This document shows positions 8,744 through 17,145 of a DNA stretch of 64,000 nt, one piece after another. Position 1 is the first letter of the stretch, and each line of letters opens with the position of its first letter. Where the stretch lies: contig NZ_JARIEA010000008.1 in assembly GCF_029267015.1 (NCBI RefSeq), positions 1-64,000 of the forward strand, in the 5' to 3' direction. The notes under the pieces were generated by a model. It was given only the letters and a program-made list of their open reading frames with translations, made no database searches and was not told where the DNA came from. The translations under genes and the position numbers were made by a program. The stretch is from Sporosarcina ureae. Its GTDB lineage: Bacteria; Bacillota; Bacilli; Bacillales_A; Planococcaceae.

Positions 8744-9352
8744 CTATGCTTTTTCAATCCAAGCGTTTACTGCAATTTGCCCGACAGGTACACGGTATAC
8801 TCGGTTGTACAACTGTCGATAAAACTTCCGGAACTTGCGCTCATTCAGCTCCGGCAACTTGACACTAGTCATCAATAATAATGGATGCTTGAAATTCGTC
8901 AATTTGATTGTTTGGTCGAGCGTTAATCCATTGCGTTCGTAAAACGCGATACGGCGAGTGCGAATAGATAATTGTTCTTCATTTTGGGACAAGTCCGGAT
9001 CTTCTACTTCGAGTAAAATGCCTTCCGGCGATAACGCGTCCAAACGGCGAAGCATCACGCTGCCTAACCCGTACGAACGGAATTCGGGCGCAATTGCCAA
9101 GTACAGCACGTGTATCCCACCGTACTTCGGGATTTTTTGATAGATTGCGTAGCCGTAGACGTTGATGCCATCTGTCAAATAGACCGCATGTAGAATCTTC
9201 TTCTTTAATGCCTTACGCATAATCGGAAACGGAATATGGTCGAGAAAGCCGAAATCCACCAGTACGAATTTGAATAGTCTATTCAACGTCCGACGATTCG
9301 TTGCCAAATGCTGTAGTCCCATCTGAGAGGTATTTAATGTTTGTTCATGCAT
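8744..9352 (-). CDS. GNAT-family N-acetyltransferase
   Basis: A 202-residue GNAT protein. The acetyl-CoA-binding R-x-x-G-x-G motif is visible as FRSYGLGSVMLRRL, after strand LYLAIAPE. A later AFYERNGL segment is also typical. The C-terminal third (from about residue 150) is basic and rich in aromatic residues (KFRKFYRQLYNRVYRVP) and not part of the common core. The ATG at 9352 is 10 bases from GGAG; the GTG at 9358 would be only four bases away. It lies 25 bases before the acyl-CoA dehydrogenase gene and 79 bases after lysine dehydrogenase. The substrate is unknown; lysine or an intermediate is only suggested by context. Confidence 0.75.
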   Translation of the reverse strand: MHEQTLNTSQMGLQHLATNRRTLNRLFKFVLVDFGFLDHIPFPIMRKALKKKILHAVYLTDGINVYGYAIYQKIPKYGGIHVLYLAIAPEFRSYGLGSVMLRRLDALSPEGILLEVEDPDLSQNEEQLSIRTRRIAFYERNGLTLDQTIKLTNFKHPLLLMTSVKLPELNERKFRKFYRQLYNRVYRVPVGQIAVNAWIEKA

Positions 9353-9431
9353 TTTCACTTCACTCCTTAGTAATACGAGGAGATGGTCTGTTGAGATCTA
9401 AATCCACGCTTTACTACCAGTATATACTGTA

Positions 9432-10580
9432 TTAGGTCTGTTGTACGTCGATGACAACTCCGCGTTTCTTCATTTCTTCGATATACAGTTTTCCCGGCAC
9501 GATTTTTTCCGGTGGATAAGCGCCTCTTTGCGTAATAACCCCATTGCCAATCATTTGCGCGACGACAGAGATCGTGTTCGCTGTAGCTAGCGCCATGGCC
9601 GTTTCATTGGTATTCTGATCTTTTTCGGTAATCATATTGAACGTTACCGTATGCGGTTGTTGATCTTTGATTCCGCTAACTATGACGCGAAGCAATACAG
9701 CGTCCGATTTTTCTCCAAGACGTAATTGTGGCGTCAAATGAGCGAGCATGACGTCGCGCACACGTAGCGGTCTACCATCTACTCGGATTGTGGATTCCCT
9801 AGATAGTAAGCCGAGATCGACTAGTACTTGAACCTTGTCAGCATGACCTGGGTAACGAATCGTCTTGTACTCTAGCGTTTCGATAGTAGGAAATGACTCG
9901 AGCATGGTCGACGTACCGCCTGATGTATGGAAGGCTTCCATTTCGCCATAGCGATCGAATTCAAGCGTTTCGATTTCCGATAATGAAGGCAGTTCCTTCA
10001 CTTCACCATTTCGCATAACGCGGGACGTATCCGTGTAATGATCGAATAATCCTTCCAATGAAAACACGACATTATAATTTAAGGGTGGTTCGGGTTTGAC
10101 CGGAACACCGCCTACATAGAGTTTGATCGATTTCGTTTCATCCAATAAAGACGCGCCGTAACCCGCAAGAATATTAATCATACCCGGTGCCACGCCGAGG
10201 TCAGGAATGAGCGTCACACCTTTCGCGGCAGCCTGTTCACTTAGCGCGAGAACTTTTTCCGTTGCTCCACCGATATGTCCACCTAAGTCCACAACGTGTA
10301 CGCCCCGTTCTACAGCGCAGCGAGCAACCGATTCATTGAACGTATAAAACAGTGCATTGACGACAATATCCCCAAGCCCGATGACATCACTGAGTTGCTC
10401 TTCATTCGTCGCATCGAGCAATAAAATATCGAGCTTTTCATTCATTAGTTCTTCTGCAAAATCTTCCGCTTGCCGAATGGCACGATCTGCAAGATACACT
10501 TTCTTCACTTCGTCCTGCTTGACTAAATCACGAACTACTTCTTTTCCCATTAATCCTGCACCTAATACGACAACTCTCAT
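9432..10580 (-). CDS. L-lysine 6-dehydrogenase
   Basis: A 382-residue saccharopine-dehydrogenase-fold enzyme. The Rossmann motif VLGAGLMGKEVVRDL starts at residue 4, and later stretches (VVNALFYTFNESVA, VDLGGHIGG, PDLGVAPGMINILAGYGAS, HTSGGTSTM, YKTIRYPGHA) closely match the Geobacillus L-lysine 6-dehydrogenase as I remember it, in length too (385 aa). The reaction is oxidative deamination of lysine to allysine, which cyclises to piperideine-6-carboxylate. The 476-codon open frame extends 94 codons upstream, antisense-like through the preceding gene; the real ATG at 10580 has GAAGGGATGAG before it. It follows the aldehyde dehydrogenase gene by 25 bases, and that enzyme would oxidise its product. 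Confidence 0.88.
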   Translation of the reverse strand: MRVVVLGAGLMGKEVVRDLVKQDEVKKVYLADRAIRQAEDFAEELMNEKLDILLLDATNEEQLSDVIGLGDIVVNALFYTFNESVARCAVERGVHVVDLGGHIGGATEKVLALSEQAAAKGVTLIPDLGVAPGMINILAGYGASLLDETKSIKLYVGGVPVKPEPPLNYNVVFSLEGLFDHYTDTSRVMRNGEVKELPSLSEIETLEFDRYGEMEAFHTSGGTSTMLESFPTIETLEYKTIRYPGHADKVQVLVDLGLLSRESTIRVDGRPLRVRDVMLAHLTPQLRLGEKSDAVLLRVIVSGIKDQQPHTVTFNMITEKDQNTNETAMALATANTISVVAQMIGNGVITQRGAYPPEKIVPGKLYIEEMKKRGVVIDVQQT

Positions 10581-10605
10581 TTGCTCATCCCTTCTTCCTG
10601 TGAGT

Positions 10606-12081
10606 TCATTCCGTATCGATTTGCGCGCGCTGCAACTTGCCGCTGTAATCGATATAAATGCTCTTCCATTCCGTAAAGACGTCCAATGCCGCCACACCAG
10701 AGTCTCGATGACCGTTCCCCGTACCCTTCGTTCCGCCAAATGGCAGATGAATTTCTGCGCCTGTCGTGCCTGCGTTAATATAGACAATGCCGGTGTCCAG
10801 ATCGCGTTGTGCACGGAATACTTTATTGACATCTTGCGAGAAAATAGAACTGGATAAGCCATAAGCTACGCTGTTATTCACTTCGATCGCTTCATCCAGA
10901 CTGCTGATCGTAATCAACGAAACAACTGGTCCGAAGATTTCTTCCTGTGCCAATCGGCTGTCCCATGCGACATCTACAAATAACGTCGGTTCGAAATACT
11001 GTCCGCTAGCGAATTTACCTTCATTCAGCACATTTCCGCCAGCTACGAGATTTGCACCTTCTTCTTTGCCGATTTTAATATAACTTTGAATTTTCTCAAG
11101 TGCCTTTTCATTGATGACAGGACCCACTTTTACCGTTTCATCCAGTCCATCACCCATCGTCAAATCTTTCATACTCTCGATCAGACGTTTCTGCAACTCT
11201 TCTTTGACATCTTGATGAACAATAACTCGACTGCAAGCTGTGCAACGTTGCCCCGCCGTTCCAAATGCGCTCCATAAAATTCCTTCCACCGCGAGCTCGA
11301 TATCTGCATCTTCCAATACGATGACCGCGTTCTTGCCACCCATTTCAAGCGATACTTTCTTCAAGTGACGACCGCCCAACTCCGCAACATGTCGACCTGT
11401 TTCCGTCGAGCCAGTAAACGAAATCACGCGAACGTCGGGATGTTCAATCAGTGCTGTACCGACGTCTGAGCCTGAACCAAAGACGATATTCGCCACACCA
11501 TGCGGCAAACCAGCTTCTTCGAATATCAACGCCATTTCATACGCCATTAGTGGAGTTTCCGTCGCCGGTTTCCAGATGAATGTATTGCCCGCCACAATCG
11601 CCGGGAACGACTTCCACGTCGCAATCGCAATGGGGAAATTCCACGGTGTAATCAGACCCACCACGCCAATCGGTGCACGAACACTCATCGCGAACTTATC
11701 CTGCAGCTCGGACGGTACCGTTTCACCAAACAAACGACGCCCTTCTCCTGCCATGTAGAACGCCATATCGATTCCCTCTTGCACTTCACCACGCGCCTCT
11801 TCTATTACTTTACCCATTTCCTTCGTCAGCACGCGTGCAAGATGTTCTTTTTTATCTTTCATCATGCGGCCGATTTCATAGAGATAATCCGCACGCTTAG
11901 GTGCCGGCACCAAAGCCCATTTCTTCTGCGCCTTCTTCGCTGCCACAACCGCCTGACCTACCTCTTCCTCCGTAGACAAAGGCACCTGTGCCAACTCTTC
12001 CCCATTCGCCGGATTAAGCACAGCCGTATAACGAGCCGCCTCCCCTTGCCAAACACCATCGATATAATTAGTCAGCTTCAT
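10606..12081 (-). CDS. Aldehyde dehydrogenase, probable aminoadipate-semialdehyde (piperideine-6-carboxylate) dehydrogenase
   Basis: A 491-residue NAD(P)+ aldehyde dehydrogenase. Motifs are the oxyanion Asn in TPWNFP, the FTGSTETGR cofactor turn, the general base Glu in SLEMGGKN and the nucleophile Cys in [12 protein letters not shown]. The C-terminal [21 protein letters not shown] is typical of the group acting on alpha-ketoglutarate semialdehyde or aminoadipate semialdehyde. With lysine 6-dehydrogenase next, conversion of allysine to 2-aminoadipate is the likely reaction. ATG 12081 has GGAG eight bases upstream; an in-frame TTG lies one codon before. It is the first gene of the operon, with its promoter in the 12082-12335 spacer. 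Confidence 0.85.
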   Translation of the reverse strand: MKLTNYIDGVWQGEAARYTAVLNPANGEELAQVPLSTEEEVGQAVVAAKKAQKKWALVPAPKRADYLYEIGRMMKDKKEHLARVLTKEMGKVIEEARGEVQEGIDMAFYMAGEGRRLFGETVPSELQDKFAMSVRAPIGVVGLITPWNFPIAIATWKSFPAIVAGNTFIWKPATETPLMAYEMALIFEEAGLPHGVANIVFGSGSDVGTALIEHPDVRVISFTGSTETGRHVAELGGRHLKKVSLEMGGKNAVIVLEDADIELAVEGILWSAFGTAGQRCTACSRVIVHQDVKEELQKRLIESMKDLTMGDGLDETVKVGPVINEKALEKIQSYIKIGKEEGANLVAGGNVLNEGKFASGQYFEPTLFVDVAWDSRLAQEEIFGPVVSLITISSLDEAIEVNNSVAYGLSSSIFSQDVNKVFRAQRDLDTGIVYINAGTTGAEIHLPFGGTKGTGNGHRDSGVAALDVFTEWKSIYIDYSGKLQRAQIDTE

Positions 12082-12097
12082 CAAAACTACTCCTCTC

Positions 12098-12335
12098 TAC
12101 TCCATATAGTTTTCGTAAGTTGTCCCTATTAGAATTGTTCGACAATATATCATCCTATTCCTCTAATACAAGGTATATTCCCAAGATTTAAACGGTTTAA
12201 TCAAAGTAAGAAACGGTACTCCCCCCACTTCAGCGCCTGCAGATGGCTCCCGCAACAAGCCTACTGATTAGAGACGCCTTCGTTTTATATGTAGCTGGAG
12301 ATCTTTACATATCACTAAAATAGAAGGGCAAACTA
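12098..12335. other. Gene-free spacer upstream of the lysine operon
   Basis: About 240 bases with no convincing reading frame. It must hold the minus-strand promoter of the aldehyde dehydrogenase operon; an AT-rich stretch at about 12130-12190 is the best candidate, but no clear -35/-10 pair or operator was recognised. Confidence 0.5.
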
Positions 12336-12397
12336 GTTGATCTGCGTTTTAGGCGGCGACTCCCGCGGGAAAGCGTCCGCCTAAAACGCAGATCAAC
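12336..12397. repeat. 62-bp perfect-armed palindrome of the dispersed intergenic family
   Basis: A 20-base arm, GTTGATCTGCGTTTTAGGCG, is repeated exactly in inverted orientation at 12378-12397, around a 22-base centre that contains CTCCCGCGGGAAAGC. Both strands would fold into a long hairpin with no U-tract, so it is not a standard terminator. The same GTTGATCTGCG arm and the GGAGTCGCC-type core recur at 52654-52737 and 57291-57486, and the core alone at 42002-42051. Confidence 0.9.
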
Positions 12398-12420
12398 GGT
12401 GCCTTCCCATTCACCAATGC

Positions 12421-12470
12421 AAAAAAAACCGCCACAGCAAGTCGGAAACTCCAACTCGCCATGACGGCCA
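12421..12470 (-). terminator. Terminator after the SEC-C protein gene
   Basis: On the minus strand an imperfect GC-rich stem (GCCGTCATGGCGAGT against ACTTGCTGTGGCGGT) runs into TTTTTTTT. It starts 8 bases after the stop at 12478. Confidence 0.8.
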
Positions 12471-12477
12471 ACATTCA

Positions 12478-14340
12478 TTACAACAAATACCAAATATAAT
12501 GCGCTTCCTCATGACTACCCGGCGTAAGCGCCGCACTCTTCGGATAACTCATCTTCTCCACAGCCATCTCCATCAACTTACTCACATGTGGATTCAACTG
12601 CTCCGCCTTCGCAAACAACTCTAAAGCACGCTCCGAAGACTCACCTTGCGCACGCTCCATCTCCACCAACCAAGACAAGTACCAATACGCCGCATCGCCT
12701 TCAGAAACTTCTACCGTCGCCTCCAACAATCGTGTCGCCTGATCAATCTCGCCTTGATGAATCAAAGAAGAAATCGCCAAGTACCGCGCACCTTGATGGT
12801 CAAAGAGGTCAAGCGACAGCAGACGTATAAACATCTCACTCGCCTCCGCAAAACGGCCTTGCTCATACAACCATACACCGTACAGCATGAGGCTGCGCAA
12901 ATACGGACGATTCGGTGCAAACTTCCACGCATCTTCCGCACGACCGTCGAACTGCTTTTCTCCAGAGAAAATAGCTTGCTTGAAGAACTTATCCTGCTCG
13001 TCCTTCGAATCCGTCAACTCTGTCTGAAGCAACAACGCATCGACATTCGTCGGATCTGCGCCATATGCCCCTTCTGCAAAGTCACGTCGCTGTTCTACCG
13101 TTTCTGCGTTATATGCCATATAACAAAGCATTTGCGCTTCTTGCTGCTGGTTTTCCGGCTCAAATGGTTGCTGAATGGCTTCTTGAATATATGCCTGTGC
13201 TTCTTCAAACGAATCGAAGTCATGCTTTTGCGTCAACATATGCACTTGCCAGTTCATTTGCTCGGACGGAAGAGGATTAGTACCAATATGATACGGAACT
13301 TCTGTCTGTCTTTCTGCCATCATTTTTTCAAGATCTTCAATTTTCTCTAGCAAAATATCTGTATGCTTACGGAAAGAAGATACGGATACGTCGAACATTT
13401 TTCCGACTTCCGCTTGTGTATACGTATTCGGGATCATGTTCGTATCGACAGCCAATTGGAACGCCGCTGCCGCGAGTACTTCCGGCTTACGGAATTTCGG
13501 ATCTTGATCGGTAAAGTAGTAGGCCATCAAGGACAGCAACATTTCATACGCACCTGGATACAGCTCTTCCTTTTCGAGTTTAGCATCCAGTATTTCTACT
13601 ACTTCACGTTGTAATGGCGTGAAGTTCTGCTCGACTACATCTGATAATGTCTGAACGTCGAGTTTGCAAACGACTTCATAAATATCCACGAGATGCTTTT
13701 TGAAAAAATCGAAGCTATTTTTTTCTTCGCTCGTTTCCGCTATTTCCTGCACACGTGCTTTTAGTTCGGTACTCATATGCTCATTCACCGCGATGGCAGA
13801 AATCGGCATGACCCAACGCTCGTCATTGCGCATCTCTTCTAGGACAATCGCAATGACAGCCCGCACGTCTTCTGGTTCGCCTGCTTCCCTTGCCAATAAA
13901 TACTCGCCAGTCCCAAGAATCTCTTTCATATGGTAGACTTCTTTATCTGCCTTCGATACTTCTGCAAACGTAACGAACGCATTCTGCCAGCTCTTCAAGA
14001 TAGCTCGTACTGCTCTATTTTGTGTGCGATTCAATGCTTTTACTAGATGACGTCTCCATAGATCTTTACGGACGATGAAGAAGTAATAATCACTGACATT
14101 CGTCACGAGTTCCTCTTCTTCCATCCACTCACCAAGACGTCCTCCCCACTCTTTTAATAAGCCTTCAAGTGTTTTAATCTCTGAAGGAGATAATGTAGTT
14201 TCATAGTAGCTATTCAGTATTTGCTTAAGCTCTGCTTGTATTTGATTTGTGCCCGGCACATCTGTCTTGCCACAGCAGTTCTCTACGATTTCCCCGCTTC
14301 CGCATGGGCATTTTTCTTTATTCCCTATCACATCGAACAC
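12478..14340 (-). CDS. SEC-C zinc-binding motif protein with TPR-like C-terminus
   Basis: A 620-residue soluble protein. The N-terminal SEC-C metal site is clear (KCPCGSGEIVENCCG, residues 10-24, Cys ligands). The middle is acidic and helical and contains a short helix-turn-helix-like stretch (TQAEVGKMFDVSVSSFRKHTD, about residues 305-325). The last 250 residues look like tetratricopeptide repeats. No catalytic motif is visible. Such SEC-C/TPR proteins are common in Bacillales and uncharacterised. The GTG at 14340 is only two bases from AAAAGG; the next GTG at 14331 is better spaced, so the start is uncertain by three codons. Monocistronic. Confidence 0.75.
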   Translation of the reverse strand: MFDVIGNKEKCPCGSGEIVENCCGKTDVPGTNQIQAELKQILNSYYETTLSPSEIKTLEGLLKEWGGRLGEWMEEEELVTNVSDYYFFIVRKDLWRRHLVKALNRTQNRAVRAILKSWQNAFVTFAEVSKADKEVYHMKEILGTGEYLLAREAGEPEDVRAVIAIVLEEMRNDERWVMPISAIAVNEHMSTELKARVQEIAETSEEKNSFDFFKKHLVDIYEVVCKLDVQTLSDVVEQNFTPLQREVVEILDAKLEKEELYPGAYEMLLSLMAYYFTDQDPKFRKPEVLAAAAFQLAVDTNMIPNTYTQAEVGKMFDVSVSSFRKHTDILLEKIEDLEKMMAERQTEVPYHIGTNPLPSEQMNWQVHMLTQKHDFDSFEEAQAYIQEAIQQPFEPENQQQEAQMLCYMAYNAETVEQRRDFAEGAYGADPTNVDALLLQTELTDSKDEQDKFFKQAIFSGEKQFDGRAEDAWKFAPNRPYLRSLMLYGVWLYEQGRFAEASEMFIRLLSLDLFDHQGARYLAISSLIHQGEIDQATRLLEATVEVSEGDAAYWYLSWLVEMERAQGESSERALELFAKAEQLNPHVSKLMEMAVEKMSYPKSAALTPGSHEEAHYIWYLL

Positions 14341-14365
14341 AACCTTTTCTTTTTACTATACCATA

Positions 14366-14404
14366 CTAAAAAGAAGCTCCGCATGCATAGTAGCACGCGA
14401 AACT
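14366..14404 (-). terminator. Probable terminator after the DHA2 exporter gene
   Basis: Imperfect stem, GGAGTTTCGCGTGC against GCATGCGGAGCTTC on the minus strand, followed by TTTTTAG. It lies 8 bases after the stop at 14412. Confidence 0.6.
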
Positions 14405-14411
14405 CCTTATT

Positions 14412-15914
14412 TTACTTTTCAGACTGTTCCTTCACTTCGCCAATAGCTGGTGAAGTCGGTGGCATGACCCGTTTAATGAATAACGATAGTATCAACGCGA
14501 CCAATGTAATAACTGTCGAGATGAAGAACGCGTGATTGACGCCGTCCAGCATCGCCAGACGTCCAATCTCTTCTTTCATAGTAGATACATCGACGCCAGA
14601 TGCAGCCAAATCCTTCACTTGGTTAGCTGCTGACACATCCAACCGTTTGGTCATGAGTGTCAATAACAAGGCCGAACCAATCGCACCAGATACTTGCTGC
14701 AAAGTGTTATTCATTGCCGTACCATGTGGATTTGAGATCATCGGTAACGAGTTCATTCCGTTTGTCATAACCGGCATCATTACCATCGACAAGCCGAACA
14801 TCCGGAATGTATACACCGCCATTAAATAATAATAGCCTGTATCCATCTGCAGTTGACTTAATAAATACGTTCCGATTACAGAAATGATCAACCCTGTGTA
14901 GACGAGGACACGCGGGCCATATTTATCGAATAAACGACCTGTGATTGGCGACATGATCCCCATTAAAACAGCACCTGGTAACATGAGCAGTCCTGCATCC
15001 AGTGGTGAAATACCACGGACATTTTGCACGTACAACGGTGTCAAAATCATCCCCGAGAACATCGCTACAGACAGCACCATCGATACGACGGAAGCGAGTG
15101 CAAACATCGGGTACTTGTAAATTCGAAAATCGAGCATTGGTTCTTTCATACGTAATTGTCTTAGTATAAACAATACAAGCCCTATCGTTCCGAGCGCGAT
15201 CGTGCCATAGACAATTGGAGAACCCCAACCTTTTTCACCCGCTGAACTAAAGCCGTATAGCAGGCCACCGAAACCGATTGTCGACAATACCAACGAGAAA
15301 AAGTTGATGCGGACATCGCGGTTCGGCGTAATATTCTTCAGCTTGACGATAGCAAGGACTAGTGTCAACAATGAAATCGGCAAAACGATTTCAAACAACG
15401 TCCGCCATGAATAATTCTCGACTACCCAGCCGGACAATGTCGGTCCGATAGCGGGTGCTGTAAACATTACCAGACCGAACATACCTAGTGCCGCTCCCCG
15501 TTTTTCGATCGGGAAAGCTGTTAACATAACATTCATTAACAACGGCATCATCAATGCGGAACCGGATGCTTGGATCATACGCGCGACGACTAGTAAAGAG
15601 AATGTCGGCGCAATGATGGCGATAAACGTTCCTAACGAAAAGAGCACCATCGCTGTAATGAAGATTCTTCTATTGGTAAACTTCTGAATGAAAAACGCAC
15701 TGGCTGGAATCATAATCCCGTTAACTAGCATATACCCCGTCGTCAGCCACTGAACAGCTGATGGAGTAATCGAAAACTCTTCCATAATGACCGGCAATGC
15801 GATATTCAGTAAAGTATTATTTAAGATCGCAACAAACGCACCAATGAACAAAATTGCAATGATGCCATAAGGTGGCTTCTCATGCATTTTTTTAATTTCT
15901 AATGATTCTACCAT
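14412..15914 (-). CDS. MFS drug:H+ antiporter, DHA2 (14-TM) family
   Basis: A 500-residue membrane protein with about 14 transmembrane segments. DHA2 marks are visible: LNIALPVIMEEFSITPSAVQWLTTGYMLV (motif D1), the motif A loop FTNRRIFITAM, and GPTLSGWVVENYSWRTLFEIVLP (motif C, proline-glycine rich). It resembles EmrB/LmrB/QacA-type multidrug exporters of Bacillales. AGGAGGG lies four bases before the ATG. A TetR-family regulator gene is divergent, with 175 bases between them, so substrate-induced derepression by that regulator is the likely control. The exported compound cannot be read from the sequence. Confidence 0.85.
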   Translation of the reverse strand: MVESLEIKKMHEKPPYGIIAILFIGAFVAILNNTLLNIALPVIMEEFSITPSAVQWLTTGYMLVNGIMIPASAFFIQKFTNRRIFITAMVLFSLGTFIAIIAPTFSLLVVARMIQASGSALMMPLLMNVMLTAFPIEKRGAALGMFGLVMFTAPAIGPTLSGWVVENYSWRTLFEIVLPISLLTLVLAIVKLKNITPNRDVRINFFSLVLSTIGFGGLLYGFSSAGEKGWGSPIVYGTIALGTIGLVLFILRQLRMKEPMLDFRIYKYPMFALASVVSMVLSVAMFSGMILTPLYVQNVRGISPLDAGLLMLPGAVLMGIMSPITGRLFDKYGPRVLVYTGLIISVIGTYLLSQLQMDTGYYYLMAVYTFRMFGLSMVMMPVMTNGMNSLPMISNPHGTAMNNTLQQVSGAIGSALLLTLMTKRLDVSAANQVKDLAASGVDVSTMKEEIGRLAMLDGVNHAFFISTVITLVALILSLFIKRVMPPTSPAIGEVKEQSEK

Positions 15915-16089
15915 TTTACCCTCCTATAACACGTGAAAATATGTCAGGTTTATATTTTATACCGCCAGTTCATTTATTACAACTAATAAATTCCTATAGA
16001 TTCAAAAGCTTGATATAACAATGTTTTAAGAATAATATATGTAGTATACACACAGTATAAAACAAATCCAAACATACAGGTGATTATCT
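15915..16089. promoter_or_regulatory. Divergent promoter region of exporter and TetR regulator
   Basis: A 175-base AT-rich spacer between two divergent starts. A TATAAT-like hexamer (AGTATAAAAC context, about 16054-16066) could serve the regulator gene. A TetR operator is expected here, but no clean palindrome was seen. Confidence 0.5.
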
Positions 16090-16971
16090 ATGAACGACCG
16101 AAAAAAACATGTATTGCTTATAACAAAAAAACTATTCATCGACAAAGGCTTTCACGCGACATCCATCCAAGATATTTTGGATGCAGCACAAATTTCAAAG
16201 GGAACGTTCTATAATTATTTCTCTTCAAAAAATGAATGTCTCATGGCGATATTGCGCGATGCTTATTATATAAGTTACTTACGAAGAAACGAGCTGGCGA
16301 TCGGCAAGGATTTAGCAGACCCTACCCTACTTTCTGCACAAATTGAAATTCGTTTGACGATGAACCGACAACAAAATTTGCTTCCGTTATTTGAAACGAT
16401 TGTTCATTCGCCTGATGACGAGCTACGTCAATTCGTCAAACAGATGCATTTTCGAGAACTCGCATGGATTGCGAAACGTTTAGTCAACGTCTACGGCGAG
16501 GAAGTAAAACCGTACTCTTATGATTGCGCATCGTTACTCTTCGGCTTCATCCAACATGCGCTCAACGTCTGGAAAAGTTCCACTACAGAGCAAATCGATA
16601 CGATGAAACTAGTAGAGTTCGTCATGCAACGAATGGAAGTCCTCGTGCCGGACATCGTAAAACGTGACGCACACTTCCTGTCACAGAGCTTGCTAGAAGA
16701 CATGTTAACAGCCGCAGAGTTCTATCCGATGACACGCGAAGTGCTAATCGAGAGTTTGCAAAAGTTCATCGAAAAGTTATCCGAAGAAGAACATCAAAGA
16801 ATGCTTTACAGCCAATTTCTATTGGACGAGTTATCATCTGACCACCCGCGACTCTATTTACTAGAATCCGTCGTTCGCTCATTCCGCCAAGCCTTCGAAG
16901 GCTCCGAACTGCAGCTACAAGTAATCGAACTATCCGCGGCGATTTGGTCGTTCATCCACAAATCTCAATGA
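16090..16971 (+). CDS. TetR/AcrR-family transcriptional regulator
   Basis: A 293-residue protein; the N-terminal 55 residues form the TetR helix-turn-helix (KLFIDKGFHATSIQDILDAAQISKGTFYNYFSSKNE). The C-terminal ligand domain is unusually long: typical TetR proteins are about 190-220 residues, and here about 100 further helical residues follow. The ribosome site is weak (ACAGGTGATT). It is divergent from the DHA2 exporter, so repression of the exporter and probably itself is inferred. A strong terminator follows ten bases after the stop. Confidence 0.88.
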   Translation: MNDRKKHVLLITKKLFIDKGFHATSIQDILDAAQISKGTFYNYFSSKNECLMAILRDAYYISYLRRNELAIGKDLADPTLLSAQIEIRLTMNRQQNLLPLFETIVHSPDDELRQFVKQMHFRELAWIAKRLVNVYGEEVKPYSYDCASLLFGFIQHALNVWKSSTTEQIDTMKLVEFVMQRMEVLVPDIVKRDAHFLSQSLLEDMLTAAEFYPMTREVLIESLQKFIEKLSEEEHQRMLYSQFLLDELSSDHPRLYLLESVVRSFRQAFEGSELQLQVIELSAAIWSFIHKSQ

Positions 16972-16980
16972 AACCAAAAA

Positions 16981-17025
16981 AGAGACTAGCAAAGTCCGCA
17001 ACCATGGCTTTGCTAGTCTCTTTTT
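16981..17025 (+). terminator. Terminator after the TetR gene
   Basis: Perfect stem AGAGACTAGCAAAG / CTTTGCTAGTCTCT followed by TTTTT on the plus strand. It is also preceded by an A-run, so it may act in both directions. Confidence 0.92.
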
Positions 17026-17046
17026 CAGTTGTTGAGGATTAGGTTG

Positions 17047-17088
17047 AGTGGTTTCTAGTTGTAAACAAATTATGTTATTGAAACCACT
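17047..17088. repeat. Isolated inverted repeat before the 2-hydroxyacid dehydrogenase stop
   Basis: Arms AGTGGTTTC (17047-17055) and GAAACCACT (17080-17088) are separated by 24 AT-rich bases. There is no flanking U-run within ten bases. Role unknown; it may help end the minus-strand moa transcript. Confidence 0.5.
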
Positions 17089-17145
17089 TCGGTGTTGGAA
17101 GACGTTTTTATTTGTCTATTATGGGGGAATCACTACACATCACTA

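Noticed and set aside
10581..10862. 94-codon N-terminal extension of lysine 6-dehydrogenase
   Set aside because: It lies within the upstream aldehyde dehydrogenase gene in another frame, and the family starts at MRVVVLGAG, where a ribosome site is present.
12646..13350. 234-codon plus-strand frame inside the SEC-C protein gene
   Set aside because: Antisense shadow: basic, Leu/Arg/Cys-rich composition, no ribosome site, complete overlap with a well-supported gene.
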